From the NCBI RefSeq assembly GCF_007971525.1, contig NZ_CP042437.1:1-64000 (forward strand): a stretch of DNA of 64,000 nucleotides, written 5' to 3'. The notes under the pieces are model-generated. The model was not told where the DNA came from, did not search any database, and worked only from the letters and a program-made list of their open reading frames with translations. The DNA comes from Mucilaginibacter ginsenosidivorax (GTDB lineage: Bacteria; Bacteroidota; Bacteroidia; Sphingobacteriales; Sphingobacteriaceae). Shown here one piece after another: positions 1 to 10,704 of this stretch (its first letter is position 1; every line of letters starts with the position of its first letter). The position numbers were made by a program, and so were the translations under genes.

Positions 1-258
1 GAACACCTCATAAATTATAACCAACTGACAATCAGTATATATAAAATAAACCCAAAGCTCTCTTCGAAACATTCGAACACTTAAAAATCTGATTTATAAT
101 AACTTAAGGATTAGGACTTCCTAATCCGAACGGATACTCCTGCAAAAGCGAACGCCTGATCTTAATATCCGCGTACATAATTTTCATCCGGTAATCCTCT
201 TCATAGAAAATTCATAAGAGAGTTACTAACTTTTGCCCCGTTGAATTGAAAGAGGACT
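1..258. other. Non-coding leader before the first efflux operon
   Basis: No convincing gene is visible in this stretch. It holds a short hairpin at 108-127 (GGATTAGG, four-base loop, CCTAATCC) without a T-tract, which could be an operator or the end of an upstream unit. TAACTTTTG near 231-239 resembles the Bacteroidota -7 box TAnnTTTG but has one extra base, and no -33 TTTG lies at the usual distance. It probably contains the promoter of the downstream metal efflux operon, but I cannot place it firmly. Confidence 0.4.
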
Positions 259-1523
259 ATGTGTAAAATAAAAACCCTGCTATTTTTATTAGTTGTATTT
301 TTTTGCTGTAATACAAATCGGGCAACCGCCCAAACCGACACACTCAAAATTAACTTCCAGGATGCCGAAAAAACAGTTTTTGGAAAACAACCTGGCCTTA
401 CTGGCGCAGAAGTATAATATTGAGGCTTCAAAAGCGCTGATACAGCAAGCCAAACTCTGGGACAACCCGGTACTAAGCACCGACCAAAACATCTGGGATG
501 GCGGCAGCAAAAAATTCTTTTACCACGGCAATAACAGCGGCCAGGTTTTTGTGCAGCTAAGCCAGGTTTTTGCTACCGCGCGGCAAACGCGGCAAACAGG
601 TAAAAGTAGCCGAAGATGATGCCAAAGTTCAGGAAGCTGCCTTTGCCGATCTGATGCGCAACCTGCGTTACAACCTTCAGCTGGATTTCAGCCAGTTAGC
701 TACATTGAACGCCCAGGAAAAAGTTTACCAGAACGAAATTAGTTCGGCCCAGAACCTGGTTGCGGCCATTCAAAAATCATTTGATGCCGGTAATACTTCA
801 ATGAAAGATCTGATCCGCCTGAAAGCATTACTTTTTGGCCTGCAGAATGATATGGTAGAAAATCATCGCCAGGTAAACGATTTGCAAACTGAGTTAAAAA
901 CCCTGCTGCAAACCAAGGAAACTGCCTTTGTATACCCGCTGATAAACGACAAACCTGTTGAAACGGTAACCCTCGATATCCCAGGTTTGATTGAGCAGGC
1001 CAAAAAAAAACAGGCCCGATTACCTGTCAAATCAATACCAGTTAAGTTCGGCCACACATAACCTGGCGTATCAAAAAGCTTTGGCCGTACCCGATGTTAC
1101 TATCGGTGCCGCTTATGACCAAAACAGCAGTTATGCCCGCAACTACTATGGCCTGCAAATTGGCTTGCCCCTGCCCTTTTTTAACCGTAACCAGGGCAAT
1201 ATCAAGTCGGCCAAATTCAATATTCAAAGTCAGGAAGCAACTGTAAAGCAGAACGAACTTCAGCTTAAAAACGATGTTGTAGCGGCTGTAAATCAGTACA
1301 AATTAAACCAGCAACTGTTCTCGACCCAGCAACTGGAGTTTAATGAGCAATACGATAAACTGTTTAACAGCATGCTTAAAAGCTTCCAGCAAAGACAAAT
1401 CAGCCTGATTGAATTTGTCGATTTTTTGATACCTACAAAGACACCAAGCTAAAAATACTGCAACAGCAATACAACCTGCAAAAAGCCATTGCCGACCTGA
1501 ACTTTGCAACGGCACTACTATAA
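259..1523 (+). pseudogene. CzcC/CusC-type outer membrane efflux protein (TolC family), four frameshifts
   Basis: This is the outer membrane channel of a tripartite metal efflux pump. It starts at ATG 259 with a signal peptide (MCKIKTLLFLLVVFFCC...) and ends at TAA 1521. The reading frame changes four times: at A6 368-373 (+1), GCGCGG near 578-582 (+1), A9 1002-1010 (+1) and T6 1422-1427 (-1). Corrected, it encodes about 420 residues with the long coiled-coil helices of TolC proteins, and it resembles the intact paralogue at 48714-50015 (shared ATAGKR-like turn and PFFNRNQG motif). The adaptor gene starts 34 bp downstream. All four shifts keep family-like sequence on both sides, so sequencing error is more likely than decay. 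The family call is firm; the metal is unknown. Confidence 0.85.
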
Positions 1524-1557
1524 TTAAATCGTAAAACACCTTATAAAACATATATAA

Positions 1558-2657
1558 ATGATGAAAAGAGAAACGCTGTTATCCGGCATCTCCGCTTTAC
1601 TATTGCTTGCCGCCTGCAAAGGCAAGCCGCAACCCGTAGCCGAAAATAAGCAGGTTTGCGTAAGCGATTCGATGGCAAAAATCATAACCATTGATACCGC
1701 AAAAACAACCGCCATAAAAAATGAACTTACCCTATCGGGCGAGGTTTCAAATGATGAAAATAACGTTGTAAAAGTTTTTCCTTTTTCAAGCGGGCAAATA
1801 CTGGATGTTAAAGTTTCCCTTGGCGATAAAGTATCCAAAGGTCAAACCCTTGCTATCATGCGCAGCGCCGATGTTGCCGGGAATTATACCGACTTAACGG
1901 CCACAAAATCAGACCTCGCCATATCAAAACGCCAACTGGAGCAGGCGGAGTACCTGTACAAAAATGGTATCTCCAGCGAGCGTGATTACACCGAAGCCAA
2001 AGAAAATTATAACAAGGCAGAAGCAGCTAACCATAAAATTCAGCAGCAAATAGCCATTAATGGTGGCGGTAACACCAACCGGGCGGCACGCTGATTATCA
2101 GGGCACCCGAAACCGGTTATGTAGTCGAAAAAAATGTTACCACAGGCAGCTTCATCCGCCAGGATAACAACGGCAGTATGTTCACGATATCCAACATGAA
2201 AGATGTATGGATTTGGGCCAACGTGTTTGAATCCGACATCAGCAAGGTTAAAACTGGGTACAGTGCAAAAGTAACCACGCTGGCCTACCCCGGTAAGGTT
2301 TTCGAAGGTAAAATTGATGCTGTAAGCTCGGTGCTCGATCCTGATAACAAAGTAATGAAGATAAAAGTGGTATTACCAAATACCGATATGCTGCTGAAAC
2401 CCGAAATGTTTACCAATGTAGTGATTACCAATAACGATGCCGCAACGTCGGTATCAATCCCGGCAAAAGCAGTGATTTTCGACAGCAGTAAAAACTTCGT
2501 GGTGGTTTATAACAGCAAATGCGATTTAAAGGTACGCGAGGTAAGCGTTATCAAAACAGTAGACGATATCACCTACATCGCATCTGGCCTAAACGCCGGC
2601 GACAGAGTGATCTCCAAAAACGGCCTGCTTTTATACGATGCGTTAGCGGGAGATTGA
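1558..2657 (+). pseudogene. CzcB/CusB-type periplasmic adaptor (HlyD family lipoprotein), one frameshift
   Basis: This is the membrane fusion protein linking the inner membrane pump to the outer membrane channel. It has a lipoprotein signal with lipobox LLAAC near residue 20, then a barrel-sandwich/lipoyl half (SLGDKVSKGQ), a helical hairpin, and a beta-barrel region (VTTLAYPGKVFEGKI). One C appears to be missing at 2079-2080. Restoring it joins GGGNTN to PGGTLII and gives an exact multiple of three, 366 residues. It is paralogous to 47606-48700. It is co-directional with its neighbours. The 144-bp gap to the pump gene is filled by a TACTTGATACT repeat structure. Confidence 0.85.
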
Positions 2658-2663
2658 TTTTTT

Positions 2664-2795
2664 AGTATCAAGTAGTTAGTATCAAGATTTTAAAATCGTG
2701 TTTACCGATGCTTCCAATACAAGATAAACCTTGAGAAAAAAGGTCTTGATACTTGATACTCGCTACTTGATACTGTTTAAAAACTACTTGATACT
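2664..2795. repeat. Inverted array of the word AGTATCAAGTA / TACTTGATACT
   Basis: AGTATCAAG occurs at 2664 and 2678. Its reverse complement CTTGATACT occurs four times, in units ending at 2753, 2760, 2774 and 2795. The array fills the gap between the adaptor stop codon (2657) and the pump start codon (2802). The transcript could fold into alternative hairpins. It is not T-rich enough to be an ordinary terminator. Confidence 0.8.
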
Positions 2796-2801
2796 ATCAA
2801 A

Positions 2802-5800
2802 ATGAATAAATTCATTAAAAATATAATCTACTTTTCGCTCAGGCACCGCTACTTTGTGTTTTTTATGACACTGGTTTTGATTGTGCTTGGTGTGTGGAGC
2901 TACATGAATACGCCCATCGAGACGTTTCCTGATGTAACCAATACCCAAATCATCATTATTGCCCAATGGCCGGGCCGCAGCGCCGAGGAAGTTGAAAAAA
3001 TGATCACCATCCCGATGGAGACTGTTTTAAACTCGGTACAAAAAAAGGCTAACCTGCGTACAACGTCTGCCTTCGGCTTATCATACGTGCGCATCATTTT
3101 TGATGATGATGTGGATGACGCTTTTGCCCGGCAGCAGGTACTAAGCCGCCTGGGCAATGCCGATTTGCCCGATGGTGTAAAACCAGAAGTTGAGCCACCC
3201 TACGGCCCTACCGGCGAGATTTATCGTTATACGCTTAAAAGCCGCACCAAATCAATCCACGAACTTACTGCCATTCAGGATTGGGTGCTTGATCGCCAAT
3301 TTAAATCTGTACCCGGCGTTGCCGATGTGAACAGCTTTGGTGGCGAGGAAAAAAACTTATGAAGTTTCTGTTAACCCCGCCCTGTTACAAAAATACGGGC
3401 TTACTTCGCTGGATGTTTATACTGCCATTAACCGCAGTAACATCAATGTGGGTGGCGACGTGATTGAAAAAAACGACCAGGCCTATGTAGTGCGCGGTAT
3501 CGGGGTTATCAATAATATCGATGAGATACAAAATATCATCATCAAAAATGTAAACAACGTACCCATATTGGCTAAGGATATTGCCGATGTAAAAGAGGCA
3601 GGCCTGCCCCGCTTAGGGCAGGTGAGCCGCGACAAGCAGAAAGACGTATTGGAAGGTATCATTGTAATGCGCAAAGGCGAAAATCCTGCCGAGGTGTTAA
3701 ATCGTATCCGAGACAAAGTAAAAGATCTGAACGATAACATCCTGCCCAAGGACGTGAAGATTGATACCTTTTACGACCGCACCAACCTGATGGATTTTTG
3801 CACCGAAACAGTTATCCATAACCTTTGCGAGGGTATTATCCTGGTAACCGTCATCGTATTCCTATTTATGGCCGACTGGCGTACAACCCTTACCGTTGCT
3901 ATCATCATCCCGTTATCTTTATTGTTTGCCTTTGTATGTATGCGTATAAAAGGAATGAGCGCCAACCTGTTATCAATGGGTGCTGTGGATTTTGGTATTA
4001 TTATAGATGGCGCGGTTGTAATGGTTGAGGGGATTTTTGTTGCCCTTGATCATAAGGCCAAAGAAGTAGGTATGCAAAAGTTTAACGGACTTGCTAAGCT
4101 GGGGCTGTTTAAAAATGTGGGGGCCGAAATGGGTAAAGCCATCTTCTTCTCCAAGCTGATTATCATCACCTGTTTAATACCGATTTTTGCATTTCAGAAG
4201 GTTGAGGGTAAAATGTTCTCGCCTTTGGCCTATACTTTAGGTTTCGCATTACTTGGGGCATTAATATTCACACTAACCCTGGTGCCTGCCCTGTCCAGCA
4301 TTCTGTTACAGAAAAACGTAAAGGAAAAACATAATCCGGTTGTTATCTTTTTTGAGAACGGCATACGCCGGATGTTCAACTTCACCTATAAAAATCAAAA
4401 ATTAAGTTTGCTGGTTGCGGTTGCATTTATGGCGATCACATTCTTCTCTGCCAGGTTCTTAGGATCAGAGTTTTTACCTGATTTAAATGAAGGAGCGCTT
4501 TGGGTAGAGGCTGAATTGCCTATGAGTGTTTCATTGTCAGAAGCAGAAAGCATCAATCAAAAAATGATGCAGATATTAGATAAGTTTCCCGAGGTAAAAC
4601 AAACCCTGGCACAAGTTGGCCGTACCAATGACGGTACCGACCCTAAAGGCTTCTTTGACGTACAAATCCAGGTAGATCTTAAAAACAAAAAAGAATGGCC
4701 CAGCGGCATTACCGAGGATGAACTTATTGCCCAGATGGATAAGCAACTAAGCAAAATCCCTGGTGCTGTATTCAACTATTCGCAGCCTATTCGGGATAAC
4801 GTAGAGGAAGCGGTTGCAGGTGTTAACGCCGCGTTAGCCGTAAAAATCTTCGGCCCCGATTTTCAAACACTTGATAAAAAAGCCGACAGTGTACTGCGAA
4901 TTTTGAAAACCGTACAGGGCGTTGAAGATCTTGGGGTACTACGTAACTTAGGCCAACCAGAGTTCAGGATTGAGCTTGACCAGCGTAAAATGGCACTTTA
5001 TGGCGTATCTACCGCCGATGCAAACTCTGTTATAGAAATGGCGATTGGTGGTAAAGCGGCAACTGAATTATATGAAGGCGAACGCAGGTTTGATGTGAGG
5101 ATCAGGTATCAGCAACAATACCGCAATACCCAGGATAAAATAGAGAACCTGATGGTACCTACCCTTAACGGATCGAAAATTTCAATAAAAGAAATAGCTA
5201 CCATCAAAACAATTACCGGGCCTGCTTTTATTTACAGGGATAACAACACCCGCTACATTGCCGTAAAATTCTCGGTACGCGGCCGCGATTTGGGCAGCAC
5301 TATTGCCGAGGCACAAAGTAAGGTGCACTCAAAAGTAACATTTGAACACGGCTACACTGATGTTTGGGCGGGTGAATTTGAAAACCAGATCCGTGCATCA
5401 AATACATTGGCCCACGTAGTGCCTATTTGTTTACTGGTGATATTCCTCATCTTGTTTATCACATTTGGCAATGCCAAAGATGCCACTTTGGTTATCATGA
5501 ATGTGCCATTTGCCTTAATTGGCGGGATATTAGCCTTACACATTACCGGTACCAATTTTAGTATCTCTGCAGGTATAGGGTTTATCGCCTTATTTGGTGT
5601 GTGTATACAAAATGGCGTAATCCTGGTATCTGTATTTAAAAAGAACCTGGAAGAGCATATTCCGTTGGATAAGGCCATTTTAGATGGCGTAATCAGTCGT
5701 GTAAGGCCTGTGGTGATGACTGCATTGATGGCGGCCATAGGGTTGATGCCGGCAGCAGTATCAACGGGAATCGGCTCCGAAACGCAGAAACCCCTGGCTA

Positions 5801-5943
5801 TTGTAGTTATTGGAGGCCTGGTAACCTCTACCATATTAACATTATTGATATTGCCTATCATATATGCTATCGTTCACCGGCTGGTTCACCGCCGCGAAAA
5901 CCGTAAGCTTTTGAAAAAAATGGGCGTTGTACGCAACGCATAA
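2802..5943 (+). pseudogene. czcA: CzcA-type heavy-metal RND efflux pump, one frameshift
   Basis: This is the inner membrane proton/metal antiporter of the first efflux operon. The corrected protein is 1046 residues, normal for the HME-RND family, with twelve membrane helices and two large periplasmic loops. The only frame break is an A7 run at 3349-3355, one A too many, where FGGEEK should continue as TYEVSV. The fourth helix, about residues 396-409, reads DFGIIIDGAVVMVE, with the Asp, Asp and Glu spacing of CzcA D402/D408/E415. That favours Zn/Co/Cd/Ni export over the Cu/Ag-type CusA motif. It is paralogous to 44312-47440. A strong terminator follows at 5961. Confidence 0.88.
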
Positions 5944-5960
5944 TACCCCCTTGCTAAACT

Positions 5961-5991
5961 AAACGCCCGGCTAATAAACCGGGCGTTTTTT
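5961..5991 (+). terminator. Rho-independent terminator of the first efflux operon
   Basis: A perfect 10-bp stem AAACGCCCGG / CCGGGCGTTT with an 8-nt loop is followed by a T run to 5991. It lies 18 bp after the pump stop codon. Confidence 0.85.
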
Positions 5992-6044
5992 CGTTTATAT
6001 GCTTTTAAGTTTTAATTTGCGTTATTATACCACACGTTAAAAAT

Positions 6045-9000
6045 ATGCCATCGTCGCGCGCCATTGTAAGCAGTTTTTCTATCGCTGCAATCCTTTTGTT
6101 ATCCCATATTTCATCGGCACAAAAAAAAAAGATAAAGATTACGCCCAGCTGGTTAACCCCTTTATTGGCACCGGGGGGCATGGACATACTTATCCCGGTG
6201 CGGTAATGCCTTTTGGTATGGTGCAGCTAAGTCCCGATACACGACTGGAAGGCTGGGACGGCTGCTCGGGCTATCACTATACCGACACGGTGGTTTATGG
6301 CTTTTCGCATACCCATTTAAGCGGCACAGGCATTCCAGATTATTGCGATGTGTTGTTTATGCCTACAACCGGCGAGCCGCAGTTTAAAAACACCGAATAC
6401 CGTTCTGGTTTTAAAAAGAAAAATGAGATTGCCACGCCTGGTTATTATAAAACCCTATTGGATAAATACAATATCGGCGTTGAATTAACGGCCACCACCC
6501 GCGTAGGAGTACATCGTTATAGTTACCCCAGTACCGAAAAGGCCAACATTATAATAGACCTGCAACACCGCGACGAGGTGCTGGATTCGTGGATTGAAGT
6601 GGTAAATGACCATGAGGTTCGCGGCTACCGGAAGTCAAAATCATGGGCCAACAACCAGCAGGTTTATTTTTACGCTAAATTCTCAAAACATTTAAAACCT
6701 ATGGGGTAGCCAGCAACAACGAGTTACTGGAAGGAAAAATCAAAGCGCAGGGCAAAAACATTAAAATGTACCTGCAGTTTAACAATCCCGGCGAGGTGAT
6801 TACCAAAGTTGGCATTTCGGCGGTAAGCGCCGAAGGTGCCCTAAAAAACCTTGATGCCGAAGTACCTGATTTCGATTTTAAAAAAGATCCAGAAGGCAGC
6901 CAAAGCTACCTGGAACGCCGAATTGAATAAAATACAGGTAGAAGGCGGCGGCCCATCCTCATCTCAACAATCGGCATTGAGCGATGAAGGGACAGTTAAC
7001 AGCCCTTACGGACCGGCTCCCGCCGGCAAAAAGGTAAAACCTATTGATTATGCAGGTATAAAACAAACCATATTTTACACCGCTTTATACCACAGCATGC
7101 TGGCGCCCAACATTTATAGCGACGTTGACGGCCAATACCGGGGCATGGATCAGCAGGTGCATACCGCGCAAGGCTTTAACTGTTATACTGTTTTTTCGCT
7201 ATGGGATACGTATCGGGCCGAAAATCCCTTGCTTGCATTAATTGATAGAAAACGGACACTTGATTTCATCAAATCGTTCCTGGCGATGTATGATCAGGGC
7301 GGTTTGTTGCCTATCTGGCCGCTGGCCAGTACCGAAACTTATTGCATGATTGGTAATCACTCCATCCCGGTTATTGTAGATGCTTATGCAAAAGGTATTC
7401 GCGATTTTGATGCGGCAAAAGCATTTACAGCAATGAAAGCCGCGGTGAGTCGCAACCAGTTTGGGCTGGATATTTACCGTAAAAACGGCGCTGCACTATC
7501 CGACCAGGAAGATGCTTCGGTATCAAACCCTGGAGTATGCCTATGACGATTGGTGTATAGCGCAGATGGCTAAAATGCTGAACAAGCCTAACGATTATGC
7601 CGAATATATTCAACGTGCCCAATATTGGAAAAACGTTTACAACAACCAAAATGGTTTTATGCAGGCCCGCAGCAACGGTGGCTGGCTTACCCCCTTTGAC
7701 CCTACCGAGATAAACGGGAATTACACCGAAGGCAATTCCTGGCAATACTCGTTCATGGTACCCCAGGATGTAGAAACCCTAATGGCAAAAATGGGTGGTA
7801 AGGAAGCTTTTGAAGCTAAGTTGGATGAATTGTTTACCACAGAATCGAAGCTAAAGGGCAGTGATATCCCGGATGTAGCCGGCCTTATTGGCCAATATGC
7901 CCACGGAAACGAGCCAAGTCACCATATGGCTTACCTGTACAACTTTACCGCATCGCCCGAGAAAACACAGTTTTATATAGACAGGATATTGCGTGAGGAA
8001 TACAGCAATAAACCCGATGGGCTGGCTGGCAACGAAGATTGCGGGCAAATGTCGGCCTGGTATGTCATGAGTTCGCTGGGCATTTACAATATTGCCCCCG
8101 GGCAGCAGGCTTTCCAGGTTGGGGTGCCACAGTTTGATAAAGCAGTTATTAATTTAGAAAACGGCAAGCAATTTACCATCCTTAACTCTGGCGCAAGCAT
8201 AGGCAAAGGCAATATTTATTTACAGGGCATGAGCCTAGCCAAGAAAACCTATAACAAACTATACCTCAATTTTGACGATATAGCCAATGGCGGCGAGTTT
8301 GAAGTATTGCCGGCAAACTGGCCAATAAACTCTTTGTACAGGATTTGGAACGCCCAACTTCAAAAATTACCGATAGCTTGATTGTGGCTAACCCTTATAT
8401 TATAGCCCCAGCCAAATCCTTCAAAGACCCCATCAGCATCGAAATAAAAAGTGCCGACCAAGATGCCGGGATTTATTACACGTTAGATGGATCAACCCCT
8501 ACCGCAAACTCAACACCCTACACTAAGCCGATTGCCATTGCCGGGATACAACCGTTAAGGCAATAGCAATTATTAAGGGTAAAAGCAGCTTTATTGACGA
8601 GGCCAACTTTATTAAACTACGATCAGACATCAAACTAACGCTCGTCAATAAATATCTGCCCAGCTATGCAGATAAAGGCGACGAATCGCTTATAAATGGC
8701 ATCCATGGCACAGCAAACTGGCATGTGGGCAACTGGCAGGGCTACCAGGGTAAGGATTTGGAAGCCATTATTGATATGGGTGCCATAAAACCTGTAAAAC
8801 AAGTTAGCATTGCACATTGCAGGATAGCAATGCCTGGATAGTTTTCCCTAAATATGTTCAATATTGGGTATCTGACGACGGCAGGAATTATAAGTTGGCA
8901 GCCACGGTGAATACTAAAGTAGATATTAAAGATACAAATTTGCAAACCCAGGAATTTACCGCCCCGCTAAATTTAAACACCCACTACATTAAAATCATAG

Positions 9001-9086
9001 CCAAACAATATGGCGCACTACCCGACTGGCATGAAAGTAAAGGCAGCCAATCATACATTTTTGCTGATGAAATAACCGTGGAATAA
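6045..9086 (+). pseudogene. GH92 family alpha-mannosidase with C-terminal F5/8-type domain, seven frameshifts
   Basis: This is a secreted exo-alpha-mannosidase of glycoside hydrolase family 92, calcium-dependent and acting on N-glycan or mannan side chains. It has a signal peptide (residues 1-25), the N-terminal GH92 start (NPFIGTGGHGHTYPGAV, PFGMVQLSPD), and the catalytic-half signature TLEYAYDDW. After these come GNEDCGQMSAWYV, a chitobiase-like linker and a discoidin-like module. Frame breaks are at A10 6121-6130, C 6689, A6 6880-6885, AAA 7525, TT 8307, GGG 8543 and TT 8817. Corrected length is about 1015 residues. With so many breaks and conserved sequence throughout, sequencing error is more likely than true decay. 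No SusCD pair adjoins it. Confidence 0.85.
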
Positions 9087-9166
9087 TTTGCGGTTAAACT
9101 GCTCTTTTGATCACAATTATGGTTAGCTTTAATAATTAATTATCACCTAAAATCACCTTCTGAACT

Positions 9167-9519
9167 ATGAGCAATTATTCGTCAAGCGATGATGGCAAAT
9201 TAGCCGGCATCATCAGTTATTTTACCATTATAGGGTGGCTTATTGCTTATTTTGCCCTGTATCAAAAAAACAAAACCTACCAGGCAGCTATCAAATGAGG
9301 CAAACGCTGCTATTCCACATCGTGTCGATGATCGTATCGTATGCCGCCGGTGCTATACTTTTTTCGGTAGGTTTTTCGTTTGGTGCAGCAATACTCTGGG
9401 TAGTACGGGTTGCACTTTTTGTAATCTGGGTGATTGGCCTGCTTGGCGCACTCCAGGGTGAAAGAAAACCAATGCCGTTAATTGGCGAACCCGCGCAAAA
9501 TATATTTTCTGGCATTTAA
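9167..9519 (+). pseudogene. DUF4870-type small membrane protein, one frameshift
   Basis: This is a small integral membrane protein of unknown function. Corrected length is 117 residues, with three predicted membrane helices and the DUF4870 pattern of an N-terminal DGKLAGIISYFT helix followed by SYQMRQTLLFH. The frame is lost around 9277-9290, where one base appears to be missing. Initiation at ATG 9167 gives the conserved N-terminus. It stands alone between the GH92 gene and the convergent PPK2 gene. Confidence 0.75.
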
Positions 9520-9551
9520 CAAGGTTGGCTTAAGCAATTGGAGCAGGTGAT

Positions 9552-10430
9552 TTATTCCTTTTCCAATTGCTTTTTGGATTCGTCCAATTTATCCTTCTCT
9601 TCTTTTTCAAGTACCGGGTATTTCAGCTTTAATCCTTTTAGGGTATCAAGGATAACCGAAGAAATGGCTATACGTGTAAACCATTTTTTATCAGCGGGGA
9701 TTACATACCAGGGGCAATCATTGGTAGCAGTTTCTTTATAGCTTTTTCATAGGCATCCATATAGTCAGCCCATTTTTTCCGCTCTTCAATATCGGCAGCC
9801 GAAAATTTCCAGTTCTTTTTGGGGTTGTCGATTCGCTTTAAAAAACGCAGTTTTTGCTCCTGTTTAGATACATTCAGGTAAAATTTGATAATAACCGTAC
9901 CGTTATCCGTAAGGTGCTTTTCAAACGCCCTGATGCTTTCGTAACGCTTATCCCAAAACTTTCCATCAATATCCTTTACATCGTTAATTCCCGGCAAATG
10001 TTCTTTTAATAACAAATCGGGATGTACCTTGGTTACCAATACATTTTCATAATGTGACCGGTTATGGATACCTATCCTGCCGCGTTCGGGTAACGAGCGA
10101 TAGTGCCGCCACAGAAAGTCGTGTTCAATAATCTTCGGTACTGGGTTGCTTAAAGCTATAAACCTGGCAGCCCTGCGGGTTTAAGCCCGATAATGTATGT
10201 TCAATAGCGCTATCTTTTCCCGCAGCATCCATCGCCTGGAAAATGATGAGCAGGGCATATTTATTGGCTGCATAAAGTTCTGTCTGCAGGTCAAATGTTT
10301 CGTCTATCAGGTCTTTTAATGTCTTTCGGGCCTCAATTTTTTTAAATCCATCTGAATATGCCGGATCGAAGTCTCCCAGCTTAAATCCCTTTCCATTTTC
10401 GACTTTAAATTTTTTGACAATATTACTCAT
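9552..10430 (-). pseudogene. ppk2: PPK2-family polyphosphate:nucleotide phosphotransferase, two frameshifts
   Basis: This is a cytoplasmic kinase that transfers phosphate between polyphosphate and nucleoside mono- or diphosphates. It has a Walker A-like FQAMDAAGKDSAIEH near residues 65-80, then HDFLWRHY, a lid region rich in Arg, and FLKRIDNPKKNWKFS. Frame breaks lie at about 10127 (one extra base, PSTEDY to EHDFLWR) and 9735-9737 (one A missing on the coding strand). They cancel in length, giving 292 residues, typical for PPK2. It is convergent with the DUF4870 gene. The PPK2 class (AMP or ADP preference) cannot be set from what I see. Confidence 0.85.
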
Positions 10431-10704
10431 GATAAAAAATTTGTTTTACACGTTGTTAACATGAAATTTAGGTATTAAAATTGCGTTGATAATAAAAGTT
10501 TATTTTTAGCTAATGTAATACACCATTGTTCAAACCTAAATATAAGTTACCTTTTAAGGCAACATTAAATTATATTACGGAAATTTTAGGCCTTTATTAA
10601 ATAAAGTGGCAGGTGGCTGGTATATATTTAGCTTTATATAAACTGCACATATTAATATTTGTTTCGGGCTATGATTTAGCGCCATAATTTTACATCTTTA
10701 CCCA

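Noticed and set aside
2664..2795. CRISPR-like array
   Set aside because: Repeats are only 9-11 bp, irregularly spaced, in both orientations, with no cas genes.
5352..5861. A 169-codon minus-strand frame within the first pump gene
   Set aside because: It mirrors the RND membrane helices; the same kind of antisense frame (44370-44891) appears over the paralogous pump, so it follows from codon usage.
259..5943. Programmed frameshifting in the first efflux operon
   Set aside because: Breaks occur in both directions, at many sites and in unrelated genes nearby, and lack a slippery heptamer plus pseudoknot pattern. Sequence error is simpler.
4300..5943. Calling the pumps CusA (Cu/Ag)
   Set aside because: Helix 4 has the CzcA-type DFG...DGAVVMVE motif in both paralogues rather than the CusA-type residues.
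6045..9086. True pseudogene or several small genes instead of one GH92 gene
   Set aside because: All pieces match consecutive parts of one GH92 protein and corrected length is a multiple of three. No stop or deletion other than one- or two-base indels is present.
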